Shown here: positions 42,270 through 50,173 of the stretch, piece after piece
Numbering within the stretch: the first letter of the stretch is position 1
Layout of the letters: the number at the start of each line of letters is the position of its first letter
DNA from: Nanobdellota archaeon
GTDB lineage: Archaea > Nanobdellota > Nanobdellia > Woesearchaeales > B3-WOES
NCBI GenBank assembly: GCA_023131705.1
Contig: JAGLZG010000057.1
Location: 1 to 52,126, forward strand
Direction of reading: 5' to 3'
Length of the DNA stretch: 52,126 bases
Notes under the pieces: generated by a model
Seen by the model: the letters and a program-made list of their open reading frames with translations, nothing else
What the model was told of the DNA's origin: nothing
Databases searched by the model: none
Made by a program: the position numbers and the translations under genes

Positions 42270-43712
42270 TTAACAAACAATTTTTAACTTTCGCTTTAAA
42301 AAAGGAACAACATAATTAAGGATTCTTAATTTTTCCAATAGCATAATCTTTTTTAGATAATTTGGATGGGTTTTTAGGAATTTACTCTCACTTAACATTT
42401 TTATAAACCAATTAGGCGTTATTGTGCTCGCGAGAATGTATAAACTATTGTAAAACCTTTCATAATCTTTTCCTTTATCTTTATTAAATCTCCAGTTAGT
42501 ATGCATCTTATTACTATACTGCTCGAGATCATCATGTTTTATAAAACCTTTCTCCAATGCTAAATTTGTTAGCTCTGTATTTGGGAAATAAATAAGTGAG
42601 AATATTATTAAATCAAAAGGTTTCCTCAGTTTTAAGAGAAGATTAAGAGTTTCTTCCTTGTTTTGTTTAGTTTCAAATGGGTTATCAACTATTAAATGAT
42701 ATGTTACATTTATTCCCCACCTTTTTAGCATTTTAGAAACATCTATTAACATTTTATTAGACATAAATCTTTTATAAAGTCCTTGTCTTATCTTTTCAGA
42801 ACCAGATTGAATTCCTACAAAAACTCTCTCTAAATTAGCTTCTTTAAGTTTTGTTAGGATTTCTTCATCACAGAACAGAGGATGTATGTTGATGTAAAAC
42901 GGAATGTTAATGTGTTTCTTGTATTTTTCTGCAAATTCCAGGACCCATTTTCTATCCATAAGAAAAACATCATCTCTTATATCTACTATCTTTATATCAT
43001 AGTTTTCTTTTAATTCCTGCAATTCCTTTATAACATTATCAACACTCCTTCTTCTTATGTAATTACCACATTCCTTCTGGGCATTTCTTAATGAGTTATT
43101 GCCACAATAAGTGCAGGAATAAGGACATCCTCTTGCACCCATTATATATGCAACCTCTATCTTTTTTAGTTCTGTTTTTATTGTGTTATCTTCTATATAA
43201 TATTTGTTCTTATCTGTCCAGTCTGCAAATTCTTGTTTGTTTGGGTCTGTGAACTTTCTTAGTTTGTTTCTTATTATCTTACCATTTTTATTGACCCAAA
43301 TATTTAATATGCTATCTGTCCTTTTTTGTATGAGATCTGGTAATGCTTCTTCAGCTTCTCCAACACATATATAATCTGCTTCTTTAATACATTCTTCAGG
43401 ATTAGTTGTTGGATGAAATCCACCCCAAATGACTTTTGCATTCGTGTTCTCTTTAATCAATTTTGTTATCTTTTTAGATAGCTGAAAGTAATGAGACATT
43501 AAACTTATTCCTACAAAATTAGGATTTAATTCTTTTATTTTGCTGATTAGTAAATTAAATTCCTGTTCTGTTGGATATTCCAGTTTGTTTTTTTGGTATG
43601 TATCTTTTAGAAAAATAGTATGAACTTCAATCTTTTTATTGTATAGAGTTTTATGTAATATTCTAATTGGATGATTCCTGAAATCATAAAATGCTATTAA
43701 AACAATCTTCAT
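42270..43712 (-). CDS. B12-binding-type radical SAM protein
   Basis: This 480-residue protein has an N-terminal domain of the cobalamin-binding fold (residues 1-135, with VIWGGFHPTTNPEE and CVGEAEEALPDL) and a radical SAM domain with GARGCPYSCTYC (C196, C200, C203). The DxHxxG cobalamin motif is not visible, which many members also lack. Such proteins methylate unactivated carbons or rearrange rings. It follows the iron-alcohol dehydrogenase on the same strand after 19 bases and converges on the activase gene, so it may belong to the same pathway. The substrate is unknown. Confidence 0.82.
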   Translation of the reverse strand: MKIVLIAFYDFRNHPIRILHKTLYNKKIEVHTIFLKDTYQKNKLEYPTEQEFNLLISKIKELNPNFVGISLMSHYFQLSKKITKLIKENTNAKVIWGGFHPTTNPEECIKEADYICVGEAEEALPDLIQKRTDSILNIWVNKNGKIIRNKLRKFTDPNKQEFADWTDKNKYYIEDNTIKTELKKIEVAYIMGARGCPYSCTYCGNNSLRNAQKECGNYIRRRSVDNVIKELQELKENYDIKIVDIRDDVFLMDRKWVLEFAEKYKKHINIPFYINIHPLFCDEEILTKLKEANLERVFVGIQSGSEKIRQGLYKRFMSNKMLIDVSKMLKRWGINVTYHLIVDNPFETKQNKEETLNLLLKLRKPFDLIIFSLIYFPNTELTNLALEKGFIKHDDLEQYSNKMHTNWRFNKDKGKDYERFYNSLYILASTITPNWFIKMLSESKFLKTHPNYLKKIMLLEKLRILNYVVPFLKRKLKIVC

Positions 43713-43731
43713 AAATACATACCTTTTTTAA

Positions 43732-44871
43732 TTAAAATGTTTCGTCAAAAACCATTCCAACAACTTCTTCTGTTATTTCAATTGGATCACGACCTGTAAG
43801 TACATCCATAGTATTTTTTATTATCCTTGCTTTGTCATCTTGTGTTATTCCTAATTCACTTAATCTTGTTTTTTCTCCTGTGTCTTTAATTAGTTTCTTC
43901 ATTTTGTTACCAAATTCTTCTACTGTTTTGCAATCAACAACATTAGCCATTTCCAATATCTCATTTTTAACTTCTTTACCACATTTCTCTGCATAAATAT
44001 TTAAAAATGCAGGCAAGGGCAAGATACAAGCATATCCATGGTTAATGTTGTGGAATGTTGTAAGTGGGCATGAAAATGAATGTGGTCCAACTGTTCCTGT
44101 TTGAGTAAAAGCAAGTCCAGCGTATAGGCTTGCTAAAGCCATGTTTGTTCTTGCATCAATATTTTCTGGTTGGTCTACTGCCGTTTTTAAATTATCAAAC
44201 ACCATTGTTATTGCTTTTAATGCAAACATTTTTGATATAGGGTTTTTGTTGCTGTTTGATAGGCAAGATTCAACTGCCTGAGCTAGCACATCATATCCTG
44301 TATGGGCTGTTATGTGTTTAGGCATTGTTAGAGTCAATTCAGGATCAATTATTGCAATATTAGGATACATGTATTCACTTCTTATACCCATCTTTATGCC
44401 TGTTTCTTCATCTGTTATTACAGATGCAATAGTTACTTCTGATCCTGTACCTGATGTAGTAGGTATAGCTATTAATGGAATACTTTCTCTCCCTATAATT
44501 CTTCTTTTGTGGATATAATCATTAATTGTTCCAGCGTTTGTCATTAACATAGCAATAGCTTTTCCAGTGTCCATTGCACTTCCACCACCTATAGCTATTA
44601 TTAATTCTATTTTATTTTTCTGAGCAAGTCTTTTTCCTTTTTCAATTATTTTTGAGTGAGGATTTGGTTCAACATACTCAAAAATAGTTAAATTACAATC
44701 TTTTAGTTGCTTAAGTAATCTCTCTTTGAGTTCTAGTTTTTCCATCAATACTTTTTCTGTTACAAGAAGTATGTTTTTTACATTAAAATCTTGTTTAATA
44801 TATTTACCAATCTTATTAAACTCCCCATTACCAATATGTAGTTTTACTGGCATTTCATATTTGAAACTCAT
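43732..44871 (-). CDS. Iron-containing alcohol dehydrogenase
   Basis: This 379-residue NAD(P)-dependent enzyme has GGGSAMDTGKAIA for nucleotide binding, PTTSGTGSEVT, and metal-site residues in GYDVLAQAVES, VGPHSFSCPL and NHGYACIL. Two histidines and the aspartate of the usual set are present, but the DALTHA histidine is glutamine here (DVLAQA), a form that I associate, from memory, with phosphonoacetaldehyde-reductase-like members. It would reduce an aldehyde to an alcohol, for instance the aldehyde a glycyl radical dehydratase produces. ATG 44871 is preferred over an upstream in-frame ATG because a TATA box lies 32-41 bases before it and the N-terminus matches the family. Confidence 0.83.
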   Translation of the reverse strand: MSFKYEMPVKLHIGNGEFNKIGKYIKQDFNVKNILLVTEKVLMEKLELKERLLKQLKDCNLTIFEYVEPNPHSKIIEKGKRLAQKNKIELIIAIGGGSAMDTGKAIAMLMTNAGTINDYIHKRRIIGRESIPLIAIPTTSGTGSEVTIASVITDEETGIKMGIRSEYMYPNIAIIDPELTLTMPKHITAHTGYDVLAQAVESCLSNSNKNPISKMFALKAITMVFDNLKTAVDQPENIDARTNMALASLYAGLAFTQTGTVGPHSFSCPLTTFHNINHGYACILPLPAFLNIYAEKCGKEVKNEILEMANVVDCKTVEEFGNKMKKLIKDTGEKTRLSELGITQDDKARIIKNTMDVLTGRDPIEITEEVVGMVFDETF

Positions 44872-44902
44872 TTTGTTATTTTTTATTAGAAGTAAAGGAG
44901 GA

Positions 44903-44912
44903 TATATAAAGG
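44903..44912 (-). promoter_or_regulatory. TATA box for the iron-alcohol dehydrogenase
   Basis: Read on the minus strand, CCTTTATATA with an A-rich BRE before it lies 32-41 bases upstream of ATG 44871. This places the start at 44871 and not at the longer in-frame ATG, which would lie upstream of the promoter. Confidence 0.6.
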
Positions 44913-44993
44913 TTTTTGTTAATTTTAATTTTTGTAAGTTATAAATGAAAACTTTGTTATTGAAAATTGGATTCATAAATCATAAATACATAA

Positions 44994-45004
44994 CTTTTAT
45001 AAAC
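44994..45004 (+). promoter_or_regulatory. TATA box for the CDP-alcohol transferase operon
   Basis: CTTTTATAAAC lies about 30 bases upstream of ATG 45029. The 157-base gap to the divergent dehydrogenase gene holds both promoters and no other structure I can see. Confidence 0.6.
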
Positions 45005-45028
45005 TAACCAAAGTTTTTCTATTTTAAA

Positions 45029-45766
45029 ATGTTCGATAATTTCAAAAAAAAAGTAAAAGAAGAAACAAAAGTCAGAGTATTCTATACAGAAAAAATAACT
45101 AGGAATATCACTCCTTTAATAACCAAACTTCTTTTATTAACACCAATAACAGCAAACCAAGTTACTTTTATTATGCTCTTAACAGGACTAGTTGCTGCTT
45201 TTTTATTTGTTTTTGATATCCAATCATATGCTATAATTGGTTCATTATTGTTGATTTTACAACATACCTTAGATGCAGTTGACGGAGAAATAGCAAGATA
45301 CAAAAAAATATCTTCTCTGAGAGGAAAATATCTAGATATAATAACTCATTATACAACTGAACCTGCACTTTTTATTGGTATTATGTTTGGAATTTTAAGG
45401 TCAAATCCAACAATAACTATCATAATAGCTGGAATTTCTTGTGCAATATTTATCTCCTTAATCAATTTAACTTATTTAATAAAAAAATATATAGTAATAG
45501 AACAAGTAGCTAAACAAGGAAAATGGAAAACCGTAAAAAAAGAGAGAAATAAAAATATCCTATCAAAGATTTATAGACCTTTAGCACCAATATTCAGATG
45601 GCCAGAATATCATTTTGTTGTATTATTGGCCTCTATATTTTATAGACTTGACTGGTTGCTGTATTTCTATGGATGCACCCTACCAATAATATTCTTAATT
45701 AGATCATTTGTTGAATTTTATGCTATACCCAAAGATATAAAAAAAATCAAGAAAATAATATGGTAA
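45029..45766 (+). CDS. CDP-alcohol phosphatidyltransferase family protein
   Basis: This 245-residue membrane enzyme transfers a phospho-alcohol from a CDP derivative to an acceptor alcohol, or the reverse. The signature DG-x2-AR-x8-G-x3-D-x3-D is present as D82, D85-G86, A89-R90, G99 and D103, but the last aspartate (the proposed base) is H107. Several hydrophobic helices surround it. It is followed after one base by a LicC-like nucleotidyltransferase that could make its CDP substrate. It may build a lipid head group or put a polyol phosphate on a glycan. The D-to-H change could be a subfamily trait or could alter activity. Confidence 0.82.
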   Translation: MFDNFKKKVKEETKVRVFYTEKITRNITPLITKLLLLTPITANQVTFIMLLTGLVAAFLFVFDIQSYAIIGSLLLILQHTLDAVDGEIARYKKISSLRGKYLDIITHYTTEPALFIGIMFGILRSNPTITIIIAGISCAIFISLINLTYLIKKYIVIEQVAKQGKWKTVKKERNKNILSKIYRPLAPIFRWPEYHFVVLLASIFYRLDWLLYFYGCTLPIIFLIRSFVEFYAIPKDIKKIKKIIW

Positions 45767-45767
45767 A

Positions 45768-46508
45768 ATGAAAGCTTTACTCTTTGCAGCAGGAAGGGGA
45801 AAAAGAATAAGTGAATTAGCAAAAGATATTCCAAAACCTCTGTTAGGAATAGCAGAAGGAAAAACCATTATTGAAAATCTATTAGATATGCTTTTATTAA
45901 ATAATGTTAAAGAAGCTGTTATTGTTATTGGTTTTAAAGGAGAAAAAATAATTGAAAAATTAACTAACAATTATAAAGGAATAAAGATTACCTATGTTTT
46001 GAATAAAGACTATGAAACAACAAACAGTGCTTATTCTTTTTATGTTGCCAGAAACTATGTAAAAGAAGGATGCTTGCATTTTAATGCAGATAATGTAATG
46101 CACCCAAAAATAATTGAAATACTTATTAATGCTGAAAAAGAGAATGCCTTTATGTATGATGATATGAATCCTCCATGTGAAGAGGATTGCAAAGTTAGAA
46201 TAGATGAGAAAGGAGCAATACTTGACTTAGGTAAACAGATGGATCCTTCAAATACCCAGGGATGGATTATAGGAAGCGGTAAATTCTCAGCAGAAGGTAT
46301 CAAAAAAGTAGTTGATATAATGGAAAATGATATTGAAAAATGGAAAAAGCTTAATATACCATTACTTCTTTTTGGGCAGGGCATTGATGTTTATGCTGTG
46401 AGCAGTAAGGGTTATCCTTTTGGTGAGATTGATAATGTAGAGGATTTAGAAAAAGTAAGAAATGAAGTTTACCCAAAGATTTTAAAAGACATTCAAAATT
46501 TAACTTAG
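45768..46508 (+). CDS. LicC-like nucleotidyltransferase
   Basis: This 246-residue enzyme has FAAGRGKRISELAKDIPKPL at its N-terminus, a NADNVMHP metal segment and YETTNSAYSF, which resembles the NNIYSLY segment of phosphocholine cytidylyltransferase LicC. It should join CTP to a small phosphorylated alcohol. It lies 1 base after the CDP-alcohol phosphatidyltransferase gene and uses the same promoter. Together with the kinase at 37540 it completes a kinase, cytidylyltransferase and transferase set. Its 3' end overlaps a convergent glycosyltransferase gene by 9 bases. Confidence 0.8.
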   Translation: MKALLFAAGRGKRISELAKDIPKPLLGIAEGKTIIENLLDMLLLNNVKEAVIVIGFKGEKIIEKLTNNYKGIKITYVLNKDYETTNSAYSFYVARNYVKEGCLHFNADNVMHPKIIEILINAEKENAFMYDDMNPPCEEDCKVRIDEKGAILDLGKQMDPSNTQGWIIGSGKFSAEGIKKVVDIMENDIEKWKKLNIPLLLFGQGIDVYAVSSKGYPFGEIDNVEDLEKVRNEVYPKILKDIQNLT

Positions 46509-47579
46509 TTTGTATATCTTAAGATATTTCTCTGCTATCTTTTTCCAATCATAATTTTCTAACACATATTTCCTGCAATTTCTAGTTAATCCTTTCCTGA
46601 ATTTATCATCTTTTATTTTGATTAAAGCATTTACTAAATCAATTTTATTTTTTGGCTTTACCTTCATACCAATATCATCATTAATAATATCTCTCATTCC
46701 ACCAATATTAGATGCTATTACAGGCACCCCACAAGACAAAGCTTCTAATGTTACAAAACCAAAAGGCTCTTTTGTTGAAGGAACAATCAAAACATCTGCA
46801 GATGAATAAACACCAGGCATTTTATTATGGTCGATAAAATCTTTAATTTCAACTTTATCTTGAATTTTTAATCTTTTAACAAGGGATGCAATATCTTTTT
46901 TTTCTGGCCCTGATCCTACTATCAATAACTTATAGTCAAAAGGATACCTTGAGCACGCTTTGATTAAGTGCTTAATTCCTTTCTCTTTTGATAATCTTCC
47001 TACAAAGAGGATTGTAAACTTATCTTTTTTGAACGTGGGTTTTGAAGGCTTGAATAATTCAGTATCAATACCATTTGGAATCACTGTTACAGCTTCTTTT
47101 TTTATTCCAGAATATTTTACAAGATTATCTTTGCTTTCTGTTGTTAAGGCTGTTATTTTTTTTGCTTTTTTCATGATATTTTTCCCGAATAACATCACAA
47201 AAAGCTTAATTGAGTTTGGATATTTGTTTATTCTTTGTGTTAATATCAAATTTTTAAAGCTTAAACAAACCCAAGTTAGAGGCATTATCCATTCCTGTAC
47301 ATGCACAACATCAATTTTATCTTTTTTTAGCTGTTTTTTTAGGCCAATTAAATAATTCATACCTTTTTTTCTTATGCCTACCGAAGGAAGCCTTATAATA
47401 TCAACATTCTTTAATTTTGATGGTTCGTTTGTTTTTTTTATTTTTCCATAACGCAGGATAGTAAATTTAGTAACATAAATATTAACTTTGTGTCCTTTTT
47501 TTGATAAGAATTTAGCTAGATAATATTCATTTCCACCATATTTTTCTTCATAATAAGATGTTATTAAAGCAATTTTCAT
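46500..47579 (-). CDS. GT4 family glycosyltransferase
   Basis: This 359-residue enzyme has two Rossmann-like domains: an N-terminal acceptor domain with EEKYGGNEYYLAKFL and a C-terminal donor domain with VGRLSKEKGIKHLI, VGSGPEKKD and the EX7E motif in EPFGFVTLEAL. It should be a retaining cytosolic glycosyltransferase that extends a lipid-linked glycan. The sugar is not identifiable. Confidence 0.9.
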   Translation of the reverse strand: MKIALITSYYEEKYGGNEYYLAKFLSKKGHKVNIYVTKFTILRYGKIKKTNEPSKLKNVDIIRLPSVGIRKKGMNYLIGLKKQLKKDKIDVVHVQEWIMPLTWVCLSFKNLILTQRINKYPNSIKLFVMLFGKNIMKKAKKITALTTESKDNLVKYSGIKKEAVTVIPNGIDTELFKPSKPTFKKDKFTILFVGRLSKEKGIKHLIKACSRYPFDYKLLIVGSGPEKKDIASLVKRLKIQDKVEIKDFIDHNKMPGVYSSADVLIVPSTKEPFGFVTLEALSCGVPVIASNIGGMRDIINDDIGMKVKPKNKIDLVNALIKIKDDKFRKGLTRNCRKYVLENYDWKKIAEKYLKIYKLS

Positions 47580-47601
47580 TGTATGAATAAACTTATTGCT
47601 C

Positions 47602-47613
47602 TTTTTAAATTTT
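47602..47613 (-). promoter_or_regulatory. TATA-like box for the GT4 gene
   Basis: On the minus strand an AATTTAAAAAG box lies about 28 bases upstream of ATG 47579. Confidence 0.45.
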
Positions 47614-47637
47614 ATGAAGAATAGTTTTTAAATTCAG

Positions 47638-47650
47638 AATATTTAAATAG
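47638..47650 (+). promoter_or_regulatory. TATA box for the FrhB-like gene
   Basis: AATATTTAAATAG lies about 29 bases upstream of ATG 47674 in the divergent gap. Confidence 0.55.
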
Positions 47651-47673
47651 GGCTTTACAAATTTATTTAAAGT

Positions 47674-48996
47674 ATGAAAAATACTATTGAAAAAGTAACA
47701 AATAATAATTTGTGTAATGGATGTGGAACATGTATCGGAATTTGCCCTGTTAATGCAATATCTCTTAGGAAAAATCTTTCTGGTAATTTTTATCTTCCTT
47801 TAATAGATAAGGAAAGATGCATAAATTGCGGGAAATGCTATAATGTATGCCCTGGACATTCTGTCGATTTTAAAAAATTAAATCAAAAAATATTTGGAAA
47901 ACAACCTGAAAATAAATTAATTGGTAATTTTATAAAAGCATATACGGGGTTTTCTAAAGATGAGAATCTGAGATTCAATTGTTCTTCTGGAGCTTTAGTT
48001 ACAGAATTGCTCTTATTTTTATTAGAAAATAGAGAAATTGATGGAGCTTTAGTTACAACAATGAATGAGAAAAATCCATTAGAACCCAAAGTAATCCTTG
48101 CTAAAACCAAAAAGCAGATTCTAAATGCTTCAAAATCAAAATACTGTCCAGTTGCTCTTGGGGTAGGATTGAAAGAAGTTCTAAAAAATAAAGGAAAGTT
48201 TGCAGTAGTTGGGCTTCCTTGTCATATACATGGAATAAGAAAAGCGGAACAATTGATTCCTGATTTAAAGGACAAGATAAAATTTCATTTTGGCCTAGTT
48301 TGTATGCATACAATGGGATTTTTAGCAACAGAATATTATCTAAAATCTCTTAATATAAAAAAAGAAGATATCAAAGAAATACAATACAGGGGAAAAGGTT
48401 GGCCCGGTTTTACATCAATTTACCTTAAAAATGGAAAAAAGATTGAAATACCAAGAAACAATAAAAAAAAGAAAAATTTCAAACAAATATTGGATTATGA
48501 AACAGCATTCCACCTAAGTTTTATACCTGAAAGGTGTTTAACTTGCACTGATGGTTTGAATGAATTGGCAGATATAACTTTTGGTGATGCATGGTTACCC
48601 GAATATTTAAAAACTGATAATAAAGGAACTTCTTTAGTTATAACGAGAACAAAAAAAGCAGATGAATTAATAGAAAGAGTCAAAGCAAACAAAAAAATAG
48701 AACTAAATGAACTACCTATTGAATCAGTAATTAAGGGACATAAAAATGCTTTAATATTCAAAAAAAGTTTAAAAGCAAAGACATTATTTCTGAAAAAACC
48801 AAATTATAACCAAGATTTAATAAAAAATGTTACTATAAAAAATTGGATACTTTCATTTATTTCCATAATCTTCTCAAAAATTTCAAAAAGAAGGTGGTCA
48901 TGGTTATTTTTGAATATATACCCTTTTGTTTATCTCCTATCTTCACGGATTTATTTTTTCTTCAGAAAATTAAAAAATAGGTTTAAAATTTATTAA
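47674..48996 (+). CDS. FrhB-like iron-sulfur protein
   Basis: This 440-residue protein has two CX2CX2CX3C ferredoxin clusters (C14-C24 and C49-C59), then a coenzyme F420 hydrogenase/dehydrogenase beta-subunit domain with GLPCHIHGIRKA, CMHTMGFLATEYYL and ERCLTCTDGLNELADITFGD. A C-terminal stretch (about 390-430) is hydrophobic and may tether it to the membrane. Members are often found beside polysaccharide pyruvyl transferases in glycan clusters, as here (49 kb region). It probably passes electrons to or from a flavin or F420 to modify a sugar. The precise reaction is unknown. Confidence 0.82.
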   Translation: MKNTIEKVTNNNLCNGCGTCIGICPVNAISLRKNLSGNFYLPLIDKERCINCGKCYNVCPGHSVDFKKLNQKIFGKQPENKLIGNFIKAYTGFSKDENLRFNCSSGALVTELLLFLLENREIDGALVTTMNEKNPLEPKVILAKTKKQILNASKSKYCPVALGVGLKEVLKNKGKFAVVGLPCHIHGIRKAEQLIPDLKDKIKFHFGLVCMHTMGFLATEYYLKSLNIKKEDIKEIQYRGKGWPGFTSIYLKNGKKIEIPRNNKKKKNFKQILDYETAFHLSFIPERCLTCTDGLNELADITFGDAWLPEYLKTDNKGTSLVITRTKKADELIERVKANKKIELNELPIESVIKGHKNALIFKKSLKAKTLFLKKPNYNQDLIKNVTIKNWILSFISIIFSKISKRRWSWLFLNIYPFVYLLSSRIYFFFRKLKNRFKIY

Positions 48997-50173
48997 TGAA
49001 TCTGCTTAATATTTTTGTATTTTTCAAACAAAGTTTCTCAATTTTCGGTATTTTTTCTTTTAAATTTTTTTCTATCTTTTTCTTATTTAACCATAACTGC
49101 TCAAATTTTAATTTAAATTTATTAAAATCAACTTTTTGGTAGTTGAAAACATATTCTTCAAGGTTAAAAAGCTGCATAACTTCAACATATTTGTGGCTCC
49201 ATCCAAGGACAATTGTTGGAACTTTCATTGAGGTTGAGGCAACTATAGAATGATATCTTGAACCAATAAATACTTTACACAAACCAATTATTGCTTTGAG
49301 TTCTTCAGGACCATAATTTTTCTCTATTATCCTTATTTTATCCTTATTTTTACATTTTTTATACACTTCTTTGGCAACAAAAACATCGTCTTTTCCTTTA
49401 ACACTCACATAGTGTGGAATAAAGAGAATATTCACATCTAAATTTGAATTTAGATAGTCTGTAAGTTTAACCAAGAAATCAACATATCTTTTGTTTTTTT
49501 TATAGATGTACTCATTTACAGCAATACCTATTATTTTTTCATTCTGCTCTATTTTTTCATTCTTTATTATTTGATTAATTCTGTCTTTTCCAATAGGCTC
49601 TAAAAGAAAGGCACTGTCTGGGAAAACATAATCTGCTTTTATTCCAATTTGCTTTAAGTAATTTTTACTGGCATTGCCCCTTACAGTTATTAGCTTCACT
49701 TTTTTAAGAGCATATTTTGCAAGAATCCTATTTGATAATTTTTTAAATGGACCAAAAGACTGGCTGTACATTATAACTGATTTTTTTAGCATAAAAGCTA
49801 ATTTTAATCTTAGAGCTAATCCTAAGTTTACATTGAATTTAAAAGCATCTGTAAAAGAGATACCATTTAAATCCAGAATAACATCTGCATTATTGTAGGC
49901 ATTCAGAACTTTGTCTTTGTTCTTTAGCTTTCTATTGAAGAAAAATCTTAAAGGCAGAACAATATATTTAACTGGATTATTAGATAAATAACTCATATCT
50001 ACTATATTAATCTTATATTTATCACAATATTTTTTATCGTAATCAGCATTAGGAGATAACATAGTTATTTCTAATGGTTTTATCAGCGTTCTTAGAGCAT
50101 TAGATGTGCTTATTAACATTGCTCCCGCCCCTTTATTCTGAAAATGGGTTCCTGTTATGAGTATTTTTGTCAT
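48983..50173 (-). CDS. Polysaccharide pyruvyl transferase
   Basis: This 396-residue protein matches the CsaB/WcaK family, which adds pyruvate ketals from phosphoenolpyruvate to sugars: HFQNKGAGAMLIST at the start, YSQSFGPF, VRGNASKNYL, DSAFLLEP and GSRYHSIVAS near the end. A few members instead act as glycosyltransferases. It overlaps the GT9 gene by ATGA and its 3' end overlaps the FrhB-like gene by 14 bases. Confidence 0.87.
   Translation of the reverse strand: MTKILITGTHFQNKGAGAMLISTSNALRTLIKPLEITMLSPNADYDKKYCDKYKINIVDMSYLSNNPVKYIVLPLRFFFNRKLKNKDKVLNAYNNADVILDLNGISFTDAFKFNVNLGLALRLKLAFMLKKSVIMYSQSFGPFKKLSNRILAKYALKKVKLITVRGNASKNYLKQIGIKADYVFPDSAFLLEPIGKDRINQIIKNEKIEQNEKIIGIAVNEYIYKKNKRYVDFLVKLTDYLNSNLDVNILFIPHYVSVKGKDDVFVAKEVYKKCKNKDKIRIIEKNYGPEELKAIIGLCKVFIGSRYHSIVASTSMKVPTIVLGWSHKYVEVMQLFNLEEYVFNYQKVDFNKFKLKFEQLWLNKKKIEKNLKEKIPKIEKLCLKNTKILSRFINKF

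Noticed and set aside
44872..44976. Longer N-terminus of the iron-alcohol dehydrogenase
   Set aside because: The extra 35 residues do not match the family and lie on the wrong side of the TATA box at 44903-44912.
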